DNA of 64,000 nt from Sandaracinus amylolyticus. Lineage in GTDB: Bacteria; Myxococcota_A; Polyangia; Polyangiales; Sandaracinaceae. A model generated the notes under the pieces. It was not told where the DNA came from. It was given only the letters and a program-made list of their open reading frames with translations, and did not search any database. The position numbers and the translations under genes were made by a program. The number at the start of each line of letters is the position of its first letter. Position 1 is the first letter of the stretch. The stretch covers positions 4,464,001-4,528,000 of the forward strand of contig NZ_CP011125.1 in NCBI RefSeq assembly GCF_000737325.1. The letters are read 5' to 3'. This document shows, piece after piece, positions 20,406 through 28,877 of this stretch.

Positions 20406-21146
20406 ATGCTCGTCAAAGTGGTCCTCTGCGACGTGAACCCGAAGGTCATCCAGGCGTGGCGCGCGACCTTCGAGGAGAACCCCGAGGTCGAGATCGTGCA
20501 CGGCTCGATGCTCGACATGTCGACCAGCGCATGGGTCTCGCCGACGAACTCGGCGGGCCGCATGGACGGCGGGCTCGATCTCGTGATCAAGAACTACCTC
20601 GGCGTCGGCATCGAGAAGACGCTGCAGCGCACCATCAAGGATCGCTACGCGGGACGCATGCCGGTCGGCCACGCAGCGTGCACGCCGACCGAGCGCGTGC
20701 AGCCGCGCTTCCTGATCTCGACGCCGACGATGGTCTCGTCGTCGGAGGACATCAGCGCGACGATGAACGTCGCGCTCGCGTGCGCGGCCGCGTTCCAGGC
20801 GGTGCACATCCAGAACACGGTCGAGCCGGGCACGATCCGATCGGTCGCGCTGCCGGGCCTCGGTGCGAACACGGGGAGGGTGCCCGCGGAGATCTGCGCG
20901 GACCTGATGTGGACCGCGTACGACCTCTTCCGCGAGCACGCGTTCACCGACTTCGCGGCGGTGCGCCAGGCGCTCGAGAGCATCCTCGGCGACCTCGGAC
21001 CGACGTCGACGCAGTACAAGCAGAAGGCCGCGCCGGGCCTCTCGCAGATGGGCATCACCCCGTCGAAGCCGACGATCGGCGGTGCGCTCGAGGACTTCGA
21101 CGACTCGGAGTTCGAGGACGACGAAGACTTCAGCGACGACGAATGA
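20406..21146 (+). CDS. macro-domain protein (ADP-ribose reader or eraser)
   Basis: The 246 residues contain a macro fold: EIVHGSMLDMS, then VSPTNSAGRMDGGLD (the phosphate-binding Asn/Gly loop, residues 44-58), and the glycine loop ALPGLGANTGRVP. Macro domains bind ADP-ribose, and many remove it from proteins. A helical region (about 165-225) and a strongly acidic tail follow (last 18 residues nearly all Asp, Glu, Phe, Ser), which suggests contact with a basic partner. It begins 15 bases after the PARP gene with GAGAGGAGAAG upstream, so the two are surely one operon. Confidence 0.92.
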   Translation: MLVKVVLCDVNPKVIQAWRATFEENPEVEIVHGSMLDMSTSAWVSPTNSAGRMDGGLDLVIKNYLGVGIEKTLQRTIKDRYAGRMPVGHAACTPTERVQPRFLISTPTMVSSSEDISATMNVALACAAAFQAVHIQNTVEPGTIRSVALPGLGANTGRVPAEICADLMWTAYDLFREHAFTDFAAVRQALESILGDLGPTSTQYKQKAAPGLSQMGITPSKPTIGGALEDFDDSEFEDDEDFSDDE

Positions 21147-21173
21147 TCGCGACGACGATTCGGATTCGCTGAA

Positions 21174-23705
21174 GTGATCCCGACGAGACGATTCCGGCGT
21201 CCGACCGGGGACGATCGTTACGCGGTCGTCTCCGTCGAGCCGTCTTCGGCGCAGCCGGGCGCTGGCTCACTCCAGGGACAGTGGCTGATCCGCGTCGCGC
21301 GCGGCATCGCGCCGGGGTCGCTCTCGAGCGGGACGGTGTACGGGCCGTATCCGACGAACCTCGCGGACGCGCGCGCCGAGGACGTGGTCCGCGCGCTGCT
21401 CGGCGAGGGGTTCACGCCCTCGGTGCACGAGGAGCTGATCGAGGCGCTCTCGTCGTCGGATCCCGCGCGTCGTGCGCGCGCGGCGATCGCGCTCGGTTGG
21501 CGTCGCGAGCGCGCGGTCGTGCCGGCGCTGCTCGCGGCGGCCGCGACGAAAGGGCCCGAGCTGCCTTCGATCGTCGAGGCGCTCGGGCGCATCGGGGATC
21601 CCGCGGCGATCCCCATCACGCGCGAGCTCGCGAGCAAGAAGCTGCTCTCGCGGCGACGCGCGGGCGTGGAGGCGCTGCGGCTGCTGGGCGACGCCGAGGG
21701 GCTCGCGGAAGCGCGCGCCGCGGGACAGAAGCGCTTGCCGCCCAGCATCGCGCAGGCGATCGGCGCGCTCGACGAGAACGACCTGCGCAAGAGCAACGTG
21801 GCGCCGCTGCTCGAGGTGATCGACGCGCTCGAGAAGGCGCGCGTCGGGATCGTGGCGGATCAGCTCTACGAGGCGGGCACGCCTGCGCTGGTCGCGACCG
21901 CGCGCCGGATGCTGCGCGCGTCCGACGTGTCGGCGCCGCACGTGTGGCGCTACGCGAAGAGCGTGCTGAAGCGCGCGATGCTGCGCGAGGACGCGGCGAC
22001 GTTCGCGCTGATCGCGCACGCGATCGAGCAGCGCGCACGGAGCACCAAGGGAAAGAGCGCGAGCCTCAAGTCGGGGCTCGACGGAGAGACGCGCTCGACG
22101 CGCGTCTTCGGTCGCAAGACCCAGCGCTGGGCGATGCGCGCGTGCTGGCGCTACCTGCGACGGATCGCGAAGTGGAGGCCCGAGCGCTACGCCGAGATCG
22201 CGGCCGAGGTGCTCTGCGCGTACCGGCCCGAGGATCGCGCGCCCGAGCAGGGGCTCTTCGGGCCGCTCGCGCATTCGTATGAGCTCCAACGAATTCTGTT
22301 CGCGCGCAGCACGCGCGTGGTGCTCGACGACCGCACGCTGAAGACGCGGTTCGCGAGCGCGGCCGCGAAGATGGCCGTCGCGAGCGTGCGCGAAGAGGCG
22401 TTCCCGGAGCTCTGGGACGCGCGCCCGGACGCGTACCTGCGAGCGCTCGTCGGGGGACGGCTGCGCGAGGTGCAGGACTTCGCGCTCGCAGGCGTCGCGC
22501 GTCATCCCGGCCTCGCCCAGCGCCTGCAGAACGGCGACATCGCGTCGCTGCTCGCGTCGGAGCACGAGGGTGTGGTCGCGGTCGCGCTCGCGGAGCTCGA
22601 GCGACGCTTCGACGCGACGAAGCCCGATCTCGCGCTGCTCTCGCGCTTGCTCGACTCGGAGAGCGCGTCGGTGCGCGCGCGGGGCGCCGCGCTGCTCGAT
22701 CGTTCGCGGCTCGCGTGGTCCGGCGATCCCGAGGGCGTGCTGCGGCTGCTCGATCGCGAGCGCCCGGTCGCGCGCGCCGAGATCGCGAGCATCGTCGCGA
22801 GCGCGCTGCGCGACGCCGCGCGTGATGCGCGGATGGCGATCGCGAAGCGGCTCGTCGATCGGCTGCGTGAGGGCGGAGACGACGATCGGCTCGCGTCGAT
22901 CGCGGAGCTGCTCGCGAGCGCGCTGCGAGACGAGGTCGCGAGCGTGCTCTCGTCGACCGAGCTCATCGCGTGGATCGATCGCGGCGGGAACGCGGCGAAG
23001 CGTGTCGCGGGGCGGCTGCTCGCGGGTCGACCCGAGGCGCTGGCGCTGATCGGGCTGCCGCGCCTCACCGCGCTCGCCGACTCGGAGGTCGCGACGGTGC
23101 GCGAGGCCGCCGTCGCGCTGCTCGATGCGGCCGAGGGCGAGCTGCGCGCCGATCCGACGCCGCTCTACACGCTCGCGGAGTCGCGCTGGGACGACGTGCG
23201 GCGTCCCGCGCTCGCGCGGCTGCGCGCGCTGATCACGGTCGAGCAGCACGGGCTCGATGCGGTGATCGCGCTCTGCGACTCCAACCACGCGGAGGTGCAG
23301 GCGCTGGGGCGCGAGCTCGTGCTCGCATCGTTCGATCGCCTCGACGCGGACGCCGTGCTCTTCCGGCTGATCGAGCACCCGCAGCGCGCGATGCGTGCCT
23401 TCGCGATGGAGCTCGCGACGCAGCACCTGCGCCCTGGGTACGTGCCGCTCGCGCGATGCGAGGCGTTCTTCCGCACGGTGCTGCTCGAAGTGCGCGCGGA
23501 TGCGGCGACGAAGCGCCGCGCGATCGACTTCCTCGTCACGCGCGGGCAGCTCGACGCGCAGCAGGGCGCGCTCGCGGCATCGCTGCTCGATCGCGTGCTG
23601 CGCACGCGCACCGTGCGCGACTTCGAGCGCGTGATCGTCGGGCTCGCCGCGATCCAGACACGCTTCCCCGAGGTGCGCAGCGCGCTCTCGACGGAGGGCG
23701 CATGA
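21174..23705 (+). CDS. large HEAT-repeat protein
   Basis: The 843 residues are almost wholly alpha-helical repeats. Clear HEAT units include ALSSSDPARRARAAIALGW and EALGRIGDPAAIPITRELA near 85-150, and further ones from about 435 to 760. The first 75 residues are beta-rich (QGQWLIRVARG, VYGPYPT) and could be a very divergent WGR-like module; this is weak. No catalytic motif is seen, so it is probably a scaffold or nucleic-acid-binding solenoid. GTG start at 21174, 27 bases after the macro gene. Its stop overlaps the next start (ATGA), implying translational coupling. Confidence 0.85.
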   Translation: MIPTRRFRRPTGDDRYAVVSVEPSSAQPGAGSLQGQWLIRVARGIAPGSLSSGTVYGPYPTNLADARAEDVVRALLGEGFTPSVHEELIEALSSSDPARRARAAIALGWRRERAVVPALLAAAATKGPELPSIVEALGRIGDPAAIPITRELASKKLLSRRRAGVEALRLLGDAEGLAEARAAGQKRLPPSIAQAIGALDENDLRKSNVAPLLEVIDALEKARVGIVADQLYEAGTPALVATARRMLRASDVSAPHVWRYAKSVLKRAMLREDAATFALIAHAIEQRARSTKGKSASLKSGLDGETRSTRVFGRKTQRWAMRACWRYLRRIAKWRPERYAEIAAEVLCAYRPEDRAPEQGLFGPLAHSYELQRILFARSTRVVLDDRTLKTRFASAAAKMAVASVREEAFPELWDARPDAYLRALVGGRLREVQDFALAGVARHPGLAQRLQNGDIASLLASEHEGVVAVALAELERRFDATKPDLALLSRLLDSESASVRARGAALLDRSRLAWSGDPEGVLRLLDRERPVARAEIASIVASALRDAARDARMAIAKRLVDRLREGGDDDRLASIAELLASALRDEVASVLSSTELIAWIDRGGNAAKRVAGRLLAGRPEALALIGLPRLTALADSEVATVREAAVALLDAAEGELRADPTPLYTLAESRWDDVRRPALARLRALITVEQHGLDAVIALCDSNHAEVQALGRELVLASFDRLDADAVLFRLIEHPQRAMRAFAMELATQHLRPGYVPLARCEAFFRTVLLEVRADAATKRRAIDFLVTRGQLDAQQGALAASLLDRVLRTRTVRDFERVIVGLAAIQTRFPEVRSALSTEGA

Positions 23706-25438
23706 CTGCGACGTCCTTCGCGTACAAGTACGCGGGCCGCAGCGGTGCCGTCGCGAGCGGCGATCGCGCGCGCCTCGCGCTCGCGACGAGCACGCTGCGC
23801 GAGGCGACGTACTTCGCAGGTGAGCTCGATGACGTGCTCCCGCTGCGCGAGGGGCTCGCCGCGCTCTACGACGTCGCGGTCAGCGACTTCCGATATCACC
23901 CGCGCGATCGCACCGCGTTCCGTGCGTGGCTCGCGGAGCAGGACCGCCTGTTCCTCGCGGGGCTCGCCGCGAAGAGCACGCACGCGAAGGCGCGCCTCGG
24001 CGAGATCCAGCTGCGCATCGGCGAGCTCGATCGGGCCCGCGCCGAGCGTCGCGCGTCGTTCGAGAAGGCGCGCCGCGCGTACGTGCAGTGGGCGATCGAG
24101 GACGAGCTCGAGCGCTCACTGGTGCTCGATCCCGTGGTCACCGTGCACCCCGACGAGCTCTCGTTCGAGGCGTTCTCGCGCGATCAGAGCAGCTACGCGC
24201 GGCTCGCGGTGGGGCACGCGGCGTTCTCGCGCATCGACGCGATCGAGCACGGCACGACGAACGTCGACTTCTCGTCGCGCCTGCACGATCACTTCGATCG
24301 GATGCGCAGCTATCGCGCGACGCGGTTCGAGATCGCGCCGGGTGGCTTCGAGGCCGAGACGATCGCGGCGCTGCCCGAGACCGCGCGGTCGGTGCACGAG
24401 AAGAAGATCACGATGCCCGAGGGCTGGCTCGCGGGCTTCCTCCAGGTGCACGGCCTGATGTCGATGGGGCTCGAGCGCGTCGAGCTCGCGCCCGTCGACG
24501 TCTACAACGTGATCCGCGTGATCCGTGCTCGACGCGCGCAGGCGTCACCGCGCTCGCTGCGCTGGCAGCTCACGCCCGGCGAGCGCACGAAGATCCTGAT
24601 CGAGCCCTTCGACGTGCTCGTGACCGGCTCGCCGATCAGCAGGTTCCACGGCGCGAAGGAGCGCTCGATCCGCACGTGGGGCCGCGATCGACTGCGCGTG
24701 CTCGAGCGCGTGCTGCCGCTCGCGGAGCGCGTGCAGGTATTCCTCGCGGGCTCCGGCCTGCCGAGCATCTGGGTGTGTGATCTCGGTGGACGCGTGACGT
24801 TCACGCTCGCGCTGTCGGGCTGGACCGACAACGACTGGGCCGGCGGTCAGGCGAAGTTCGATCTGCTCACGCGTCGCCTGCCGACGAACGCCGACGAGCT
24901 GACGCGTGTCTACGGCGCGCTGCGCGATGCCCGTCGCGCGACCGACGCGGAGATCGCCGCACGTTGTGATCTCGGCGTCGAGAAGGCGCGCAGCGCGCTC
25001 TCGATCCTCGCGCAGGCGGGACGCGCGATGTACGACGTCGTGAGCGGCCTGCATCGCCATCGCGATCTCTTGCTGGTGCCGTTCTCGGCGAGCGCGGCGA
25101 TCGCGGAGGCGAAGGTCGCGGAGATCGAGTCGAGCCCGAAGGCGAAGACCGCGAAGGAGATGATCGACCACGGCGGCGTACGGATCATCGCGCGCCGTCC
25201 GACGTCGATGGGGTACAAGCTCTCGGGCAGCGCGCGCGGAGAGAGCGGTCCGCCGGTGCGCCCGCTGCTCGCGGTGGATCACGAAGGACAGATCCTCGAG
25301 GCCAGCTGCACGTGCGTGTTCGCGGAGAAGCACGGGCTGACCAAGGGACCCTGCGAGCACGTGCTCGCGCTGCGGCTCGCGCACATGGCGAAGCTCGAGG
25401 AGGAGGATCAGGCGAAGAAGAAAGGATCGTCGTCGTGA
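23702..25438 (+). CDS. SWIM zinc-finger protein
   Basis: The 578 residues end in a SWIM zinc finger: Cys536-x-Cys538 (SCTCVF), Cys551-x-His553 (PCEHVL). SWIM fingers bind DNA or proteins. The N-terminal half has a helical, charged stretch (about 95-145), and the middle (about 270-460) is mixed alpha/beta with no enzyme motif I recognise. The start overlaps the HEAT gene stop by four bases, so the two are probably made together in fixed ratio. The stop lies 13 bases before the retron RNA. Confidence 0.88.
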   Translation: MTATSFAYKYAGRSGAVASGDRARLALATSTLREATYFAGELDDVLPLREGLAALYDVAVSDFRYHPRDRTAFRAWLAEQDRLFLAGLAAKSTHAKARLGEIQLRIGELDRARAERRASFEKARRAYVQWAIEDELERSLVLDPVVTVHPDELSFEAFSRDQSSYARLAVGHAAFSRIDAIEHGTTNVDFSSRLHDHFDRMRSYRATRFEIAPGGFEAETIAALPETARSVHEKKITMPEGWLAGFLQVHGLMSMGLERVELAPVDVYNVIRVIRARRAQASPRSLRWQLTPGERTKILIEPFDVLVTGSPISRFHGAKERSIRTWGRDRLRVLERVLPLAERVQVFLAGSGLPSIWVCDLGGRVTFTLALSGWTDNDWAGGQAKFDLLTRRLPTNADELTRVYGALRDARRATDAEIAARCDLGVEKARSALSILAQAGRAMYDVVSGLHRHRDLLLVPFSASAAIAEAKVAEIESSPKAKTAKEMIDHGGVRIIARRPTSMGYKLSGSARGESGPPVRPLLAVDHEGQILEASCTCVFAEKHGLTKGPCEHVLALRLAHMAKLEEEDQAKKKGSSS

Positions 25439-25450
25439 CGCGCGCAGTGC

Positions 25451-25709
25451 GTCGAGGACGAGGGGTCGGGGAGCCCAGCGCGCTCATCACGCGCAACGGC
25501 CTAGCCATCGGTGCGGTGCAACGCCGCGCAGGCTCACGTGCTCTCCATTCGTCACGGGCCCGGTCGGCACCCGGGTCCCACGGCCCTGCCCGCCCGCAGC
25601 TGGTTGGGGACCTCCGGTCCCCGCGGGCATCGGCAGGGCCGCGGGACCCTATGGTGGACAGGTCCCGTCCCAGGGCTCTTCGTAGGCGCCCCGGCCCCTC
25701 GTCCTCGAC
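25451..25709 (+). ncRNA. retron msr/msd RNA (template and primer for msDNA)
   Basis: The gap between the SWIM and RT genes has every part of a retron RNA. The ends pair: a1 at 25451-25471 with a2 at 25689-25709, 21 consecutive pairs including one G-U. Directly after a1 comes AGC (25472-25474), whose G is the expected 2'-OH branch point. The msr part has hairpins at 25478-25494 (GCGCG/CGCGC) and 25513-25527. The msd part is one long stem: 25573-25590 with 25632-25649 (17 of 18 paired), continued inside by GCCCGC/GCGGGC and GGGGACC/GGTCCCC around a 3-base tip near 25614. The exact msDNA ends cannot be read from sequence alone. Confidence 0.88.
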
Positions 25710-25730
25710 GGATTGCAGGAACGCGCTCGC

Positions 25731-27137
25731 ATGAGCGACGAGAAGGACCCGCAGAAGGCCGCGCTCGTCAAAGCGGTCCTCGCGTCGCTCGACGACGCGA
25801 CCGCGCTCTCGCGCATGAAGACGCTCGGCTTCTGGCCCGTGCACGAGCCGGTGCCGGGCGATCCGCCGGGCGAGATCGTCGAGCGCGCGGAGCTCGACGC
25901 CGAGCTCGCGACGCTGGTGAAGATCGCGAGCGACGGCGAGAAGCCCGAGAAGGCGCTGCAGCGCGAGCGCATCCGGCGCTGGAAGGAGAGCCGCGAGCGT
26001 CGCAAGGCGAAGAAGGCCGAGCGCATCGCGGAGGCGAAGCAGCGCGCCGACGCATGGCGCGCGCAGCGCGCCGAGCGCCTCGTCTACGCGGGCCTCGGCG
26101 TCAGCGCGGGGCTGCACGACGTCGAGAGCGACGTCGCGACGCTCGAGGCGTGCGGACTTCCGATCTGGCGCGACGCGCGCGACGTCGCGAGCGCGCTCGG
26201 CATCTCGATCGCGAAGCTGCGCTGGCTGACGTTCCACCGTCGCGGCGCGACGCTCGTGCACTACCACCGCTACGGAATCCCCAAGAAGACCGGCGGAATT
26301 CGCGCGATCTCGGCGCCCAAGCCCGCGCTCGCCGAGGCACAGCAGAACGTGCAATCGTTGGTGCTCCAACGAATCGCGCCGAGCGACGAGGCGCACGGCT
26401 TCGTGCGCGAGCGCTCGGTCGTGAGCAACGCGCGGCCGCACGTCGGGCGCGCGGTCGTGGTGAACCTCGACTTGCGCGACTTCTTTCCGACGATCTCGTT
26501 CCGCCGCGTGAAGGGCCTGTTCGCGAAGCTCGGCTACTCCGAGCAGGTCGCGACCGTGCTCGCGCTCCTGTGCACCGAGCCGCCGCGCGTGCCCGCCGAG
26601 CTCGACGGGCAGCGCTACCACGTCGCGCTCGGCGCGCGCGTGCTGCCCCAGGGCGCGTGCACCAGCCCCGCGATCACGAACCTGATCTGCCGCCGCCTCG
26701 ATGCGCGGTTGCGCGGCATCGCGCGCGCGCTGGGGTTCACGTACACGCGCTACGCCGACGACCTCACGTTCTCGGGCGACGATCCCACGAAGCTCGCGTC
26801 GCTGTTCGGCATGGTGCGCAAGGTGATCGCGAGCGAGGGGTTCGCCGAGCACGAGGGCAAGACGCGCGTCATGCGCCGCGGCGCGCGCCAGGAAGTGACG
26901 GGCGTCGTGGTGAACCGCGCAGTGCGTCTGCCGCGCGACGAGAAGCGCGCGCTCCGCGCGTTGCTGTACAACTGCGCTCGCTTCGGGATGGAGAGCCAGA
27001 ACCGCGACGGTCGTCCGAGCTTCGCGTCGTACCTTCGTGGGCGCGTCGCGTGGGCGGTGATGGTCGAGCCCGCGCTCGGGCCGCGGCTCTTCCCGGCGCT
27101 CGAGCGCGCGCTCGAAGGTCGGCGCAGCGATCTCTGA
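25731..27137 (+). CDS. retron reverse transcriptase
   Basis: The 468 residues carry all retron RT marks: motif A NLDLRDFF (about 245-252), PQGACTSPAITN, the catalytic YADD (341-344), the retron-specific NAxxH (NARPH, 234-238) and VTG (389-391). It copies the msd part of the RNA at 25451-25709 into msDNA branched from the msr guanosine. The first 120 residues are an Arg/Lys/Glu-rich helical extension, a feature I associate with myxobacterial retron RTs. It starts 21 bases after a2 and ends 12 bases before the ADP-ribosylglycohydrolase fusion gene. Confidence 0.95.
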   Translation: MSDEKDPQKAALVKAVLASLDDATALSRMKTLGFWPVHEPVPGDPPGEIVERAELDAELATLVKIASDGEKPEKALQRERIRRWKESRERRKAKKAERIAEAKQRADAWRAQRAERLVYAGLGVSAGLHDVESDVATLEACGLPIWRDARDVASALGISIAKLRWLTFHRRGATLVHYHRYGIPKKTGGIRAISAPKPALAEAQQNVQSLVLQRIAPSDEAHGFVRERSVVSNARPHVGRAVVVNLDLRDFFPTISFRRVKGLFAKLGYSEQVATVLALLCTEPPRVPAELDGQRYHVALGARVLPQGACTSPAITNLICRRLDARLRGIARALGFTYTRYADDLTFSGDDPTKLASLFGMVRKVIASEGFAEHEGKTRVMRRGARQEVTGVVVNRAVRLPRDEKRALRALLYNCARFGMESQNRDGRPSFASYLRGRVAWAVMVEPALGPRLFPALERALEGRRSDL

Positions 27138-27149
27138 TCGGGGGAATCG

Positions 27150-28877
27150 ATGGGAGAGCGAAGAGGCAGCGGGGACGGGACGATGCAGCTCGATCTGCTC
27201 GGCGCCGAGGTCGCGCGTCCGACGAAGTCGAGCCCGGGCACGGTCGTGGCCGATGCGCCCGCGAAGGTCACGTCGAGCACGCATCCGATGCGCGTCACGT
27301 GGGTCGAGCCGCGCATCGGCGTCGCGCACGCGCCCGGCGTCGTCGAGATCGCGGAGACCGGCATCGAGTGGTCGCGTGATCTCGCGAGCGATCTCGACGC
27401 GCTGCGCGCCGAGGGCGCCGACGTGCTCGTCGACCTGACGACCGACGAGGAGCGCGCGCGCGGCGGGTACGGCGCGATCGAGGATCTCGCGGACGAGCGC
27501 GAGCTCGTCGTGATCCGACTCCCGATCGTGCCCGAGGGCGCGCCCTGCGAAGACGCGCACGAGGTGCTCGAGCGCATCGAGTCGCACGTCTCCGAGGACG
27601 CGAAGGTCGTGCTCGTCTCGCGCGAAGGGATGGGGCGCGCGGGGACCATCGCAGTCGCGCTGCAGGTGCGCAGCGGGCGCGCGCTCGACGATGCGCTGCG
27701 CGCGACACGCGAGCTGCGTGGGCGCAAGGTGGCGAGCAGCGACGCGCAGCGCGAGTGGCTCGAGCAGATCGCGCAGCACGTCGCGTCGGCGAGTGCCATC
27801 GACGACGGCGAAGAGGGCGATCTCTGGAGCGCGCGCGAGCTCGACGACGACGACCTCGGTCCCGAGCTCCCCGAAGCGGCGATCCGCGAGACGATCCCGC
27901 CGGAGATCCGTCCCGCCACGCCGCGTGCGCGCGCTCTCTCTCCGCGTGCCTCCGCGGTCGGCGGCGCGGTGCTCGGCGCCGCGATCGGCGATGCGATGGG
28001 GCACCCCACCGAGTTCATGTCGCTCGAGGCGATCCGCCGGAAGTGGCCGCCTCACGGCGTGACCGCGTTCGAGCTCTACTGGGAGCGCGGCGGCAAGCGC
28101 TTCGCGCCGTACACCGACGACACGCAGATGGCGGAAGCGGTGCTGCGCTCGCTCTTGTGGTCGCGCCGCGAGGGCGCGGATCTCGACGCGACGATGCAGC
28201 ACATGGCGCGTGCGTTCGTGGAGTGGGCGGAGCGCCCGCAGGGCGGACATCGCGCGCCGGGCAACGCGTGCCTCAGCGGGTCGCGCGCGCTCGCGCGCGG
28301 TGAGCACTGGTCGCGCGCCGGTGGACCGACCGCGGGCGGATGCGGATCGGTGATGCGCGCGTATCCGTTCGGCCTGCTCTACGCCCACGATCTCTCGCGC
28401 TGTGAGGAGTGGTCGGTCGCGCACAGCAAGCTCACGCATCGCGATCCGATCGCGCTCGCGGCCAGCGCGGCGATGGCGATCGGCGTGGCGCGCGTGCTGC
28501 GCGGCGATCCGACGCGCGTCGTGCTCAGCGAGATGATCGCCGCCGCTGCGCGGTACAGCGCGCGCACTGCGGTGATGATGGCCGAGGCGCTCGACGACGC
28601 GGATGGCGGCGTCGCGCCCGAGACGACGCTCGATCGACTGCGCGGCTGGGCAGCGCACGAGGCGATCGCGGCCGCGGTCTACCTCTTCGCGCGCTCGCCC
28701 GACGATCCCGAGCGCGCGATCCTCGAAGGCGCGAACAGCCCCGGCGACAGCGACAGCCTCGCGACGCTCTCGGGCGCGCTCGCCGGTGCGCGCGCCGGGC
28801 TCGGTGCGCTGCCCGACGCGTGGGTGCGCGACGTCGAGCGCAGCGACGATCTGCTCGCGCTCGCCCTCGAGATCTGA
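27150..28877 (+). CDS. phosphatase-fold/ADP-ribosylglycohydrolase fusion
   Basis: The 575 residues join two domains. The N-terminal part (about 55-215) resembles a dual-specificity or CDKN3-like phosphatase, but the signature loop reads VSREGMGRAGT: the catalytic Cys is Ser157 and the preceding His is Val, so phosphatase activity is unlikely. The C-terminal part (about 268-575) is an ADP-ribosylglycohydrolase (ARH/DraG type) with both metal sites: TDDTQM, and GDSDSLATLSGA near the end. It should remove ADP-ribose from proteins or nucleic acid, opposing the PARP at 18967. An internal ATG at 27183 is an alternative start. It is the last gene of the cluster. Confidence 0.92.
   Translation: MGERRGSGDGTMQLDLLGAEVARPTKSSPGTVVADAPAKVTSSTHPMRVTWVEPRIGVAHAPGVVEIAETGIEWSRDLASDLDALRAEGADVLVDLTTDEERARGGYGAIEDLADERELVVIRLPIVPEGAPCEDAHEVLERIESHVSEDAKVVLVSREGMGRAGTIAVALQVRSGRALDDALRATRELRGRKVASSDAQREWLEQIAQHVASASAIDDGEEGDLWSARELDDDDLGPELPEAAIRETIPPEIRPATPRARALSPRASAVGGAVLGAAIGDAMGHPTEFMSLEAIRRKWPPHGVTAFELYWERGGKRFAPYTDDTQMAEAVLRSLLWSRREGADLDATMQHMARAFVEWAERPQGGHRAPGNACLSGSRALARGEHWSRAGGPTAGGCGSVMRAYPFGLLYAHDLSRCEEWSVAHSKLTHRDPIALAASAAMAIGVARVLRGDPTRVVLSEMIAAAARYSARTAVMMAEALDDADGGVAPETTLDRLRGWAAHEAIAAAVYLFARSPDDPERAILEGANSPGDSDSLATLSGALAGARAGLGALPDAWVRDVERSDDLLALALEI

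Noticed and set aside
25451-25709. Rho-independent terminator or REP element before the RT gene
   Set aside because: The closing arms are 21 bases long and 217 bases apart, enclose several nested stems with an AGC branch context, and lie directly before a retron RT. A retron RNA explains all of it.
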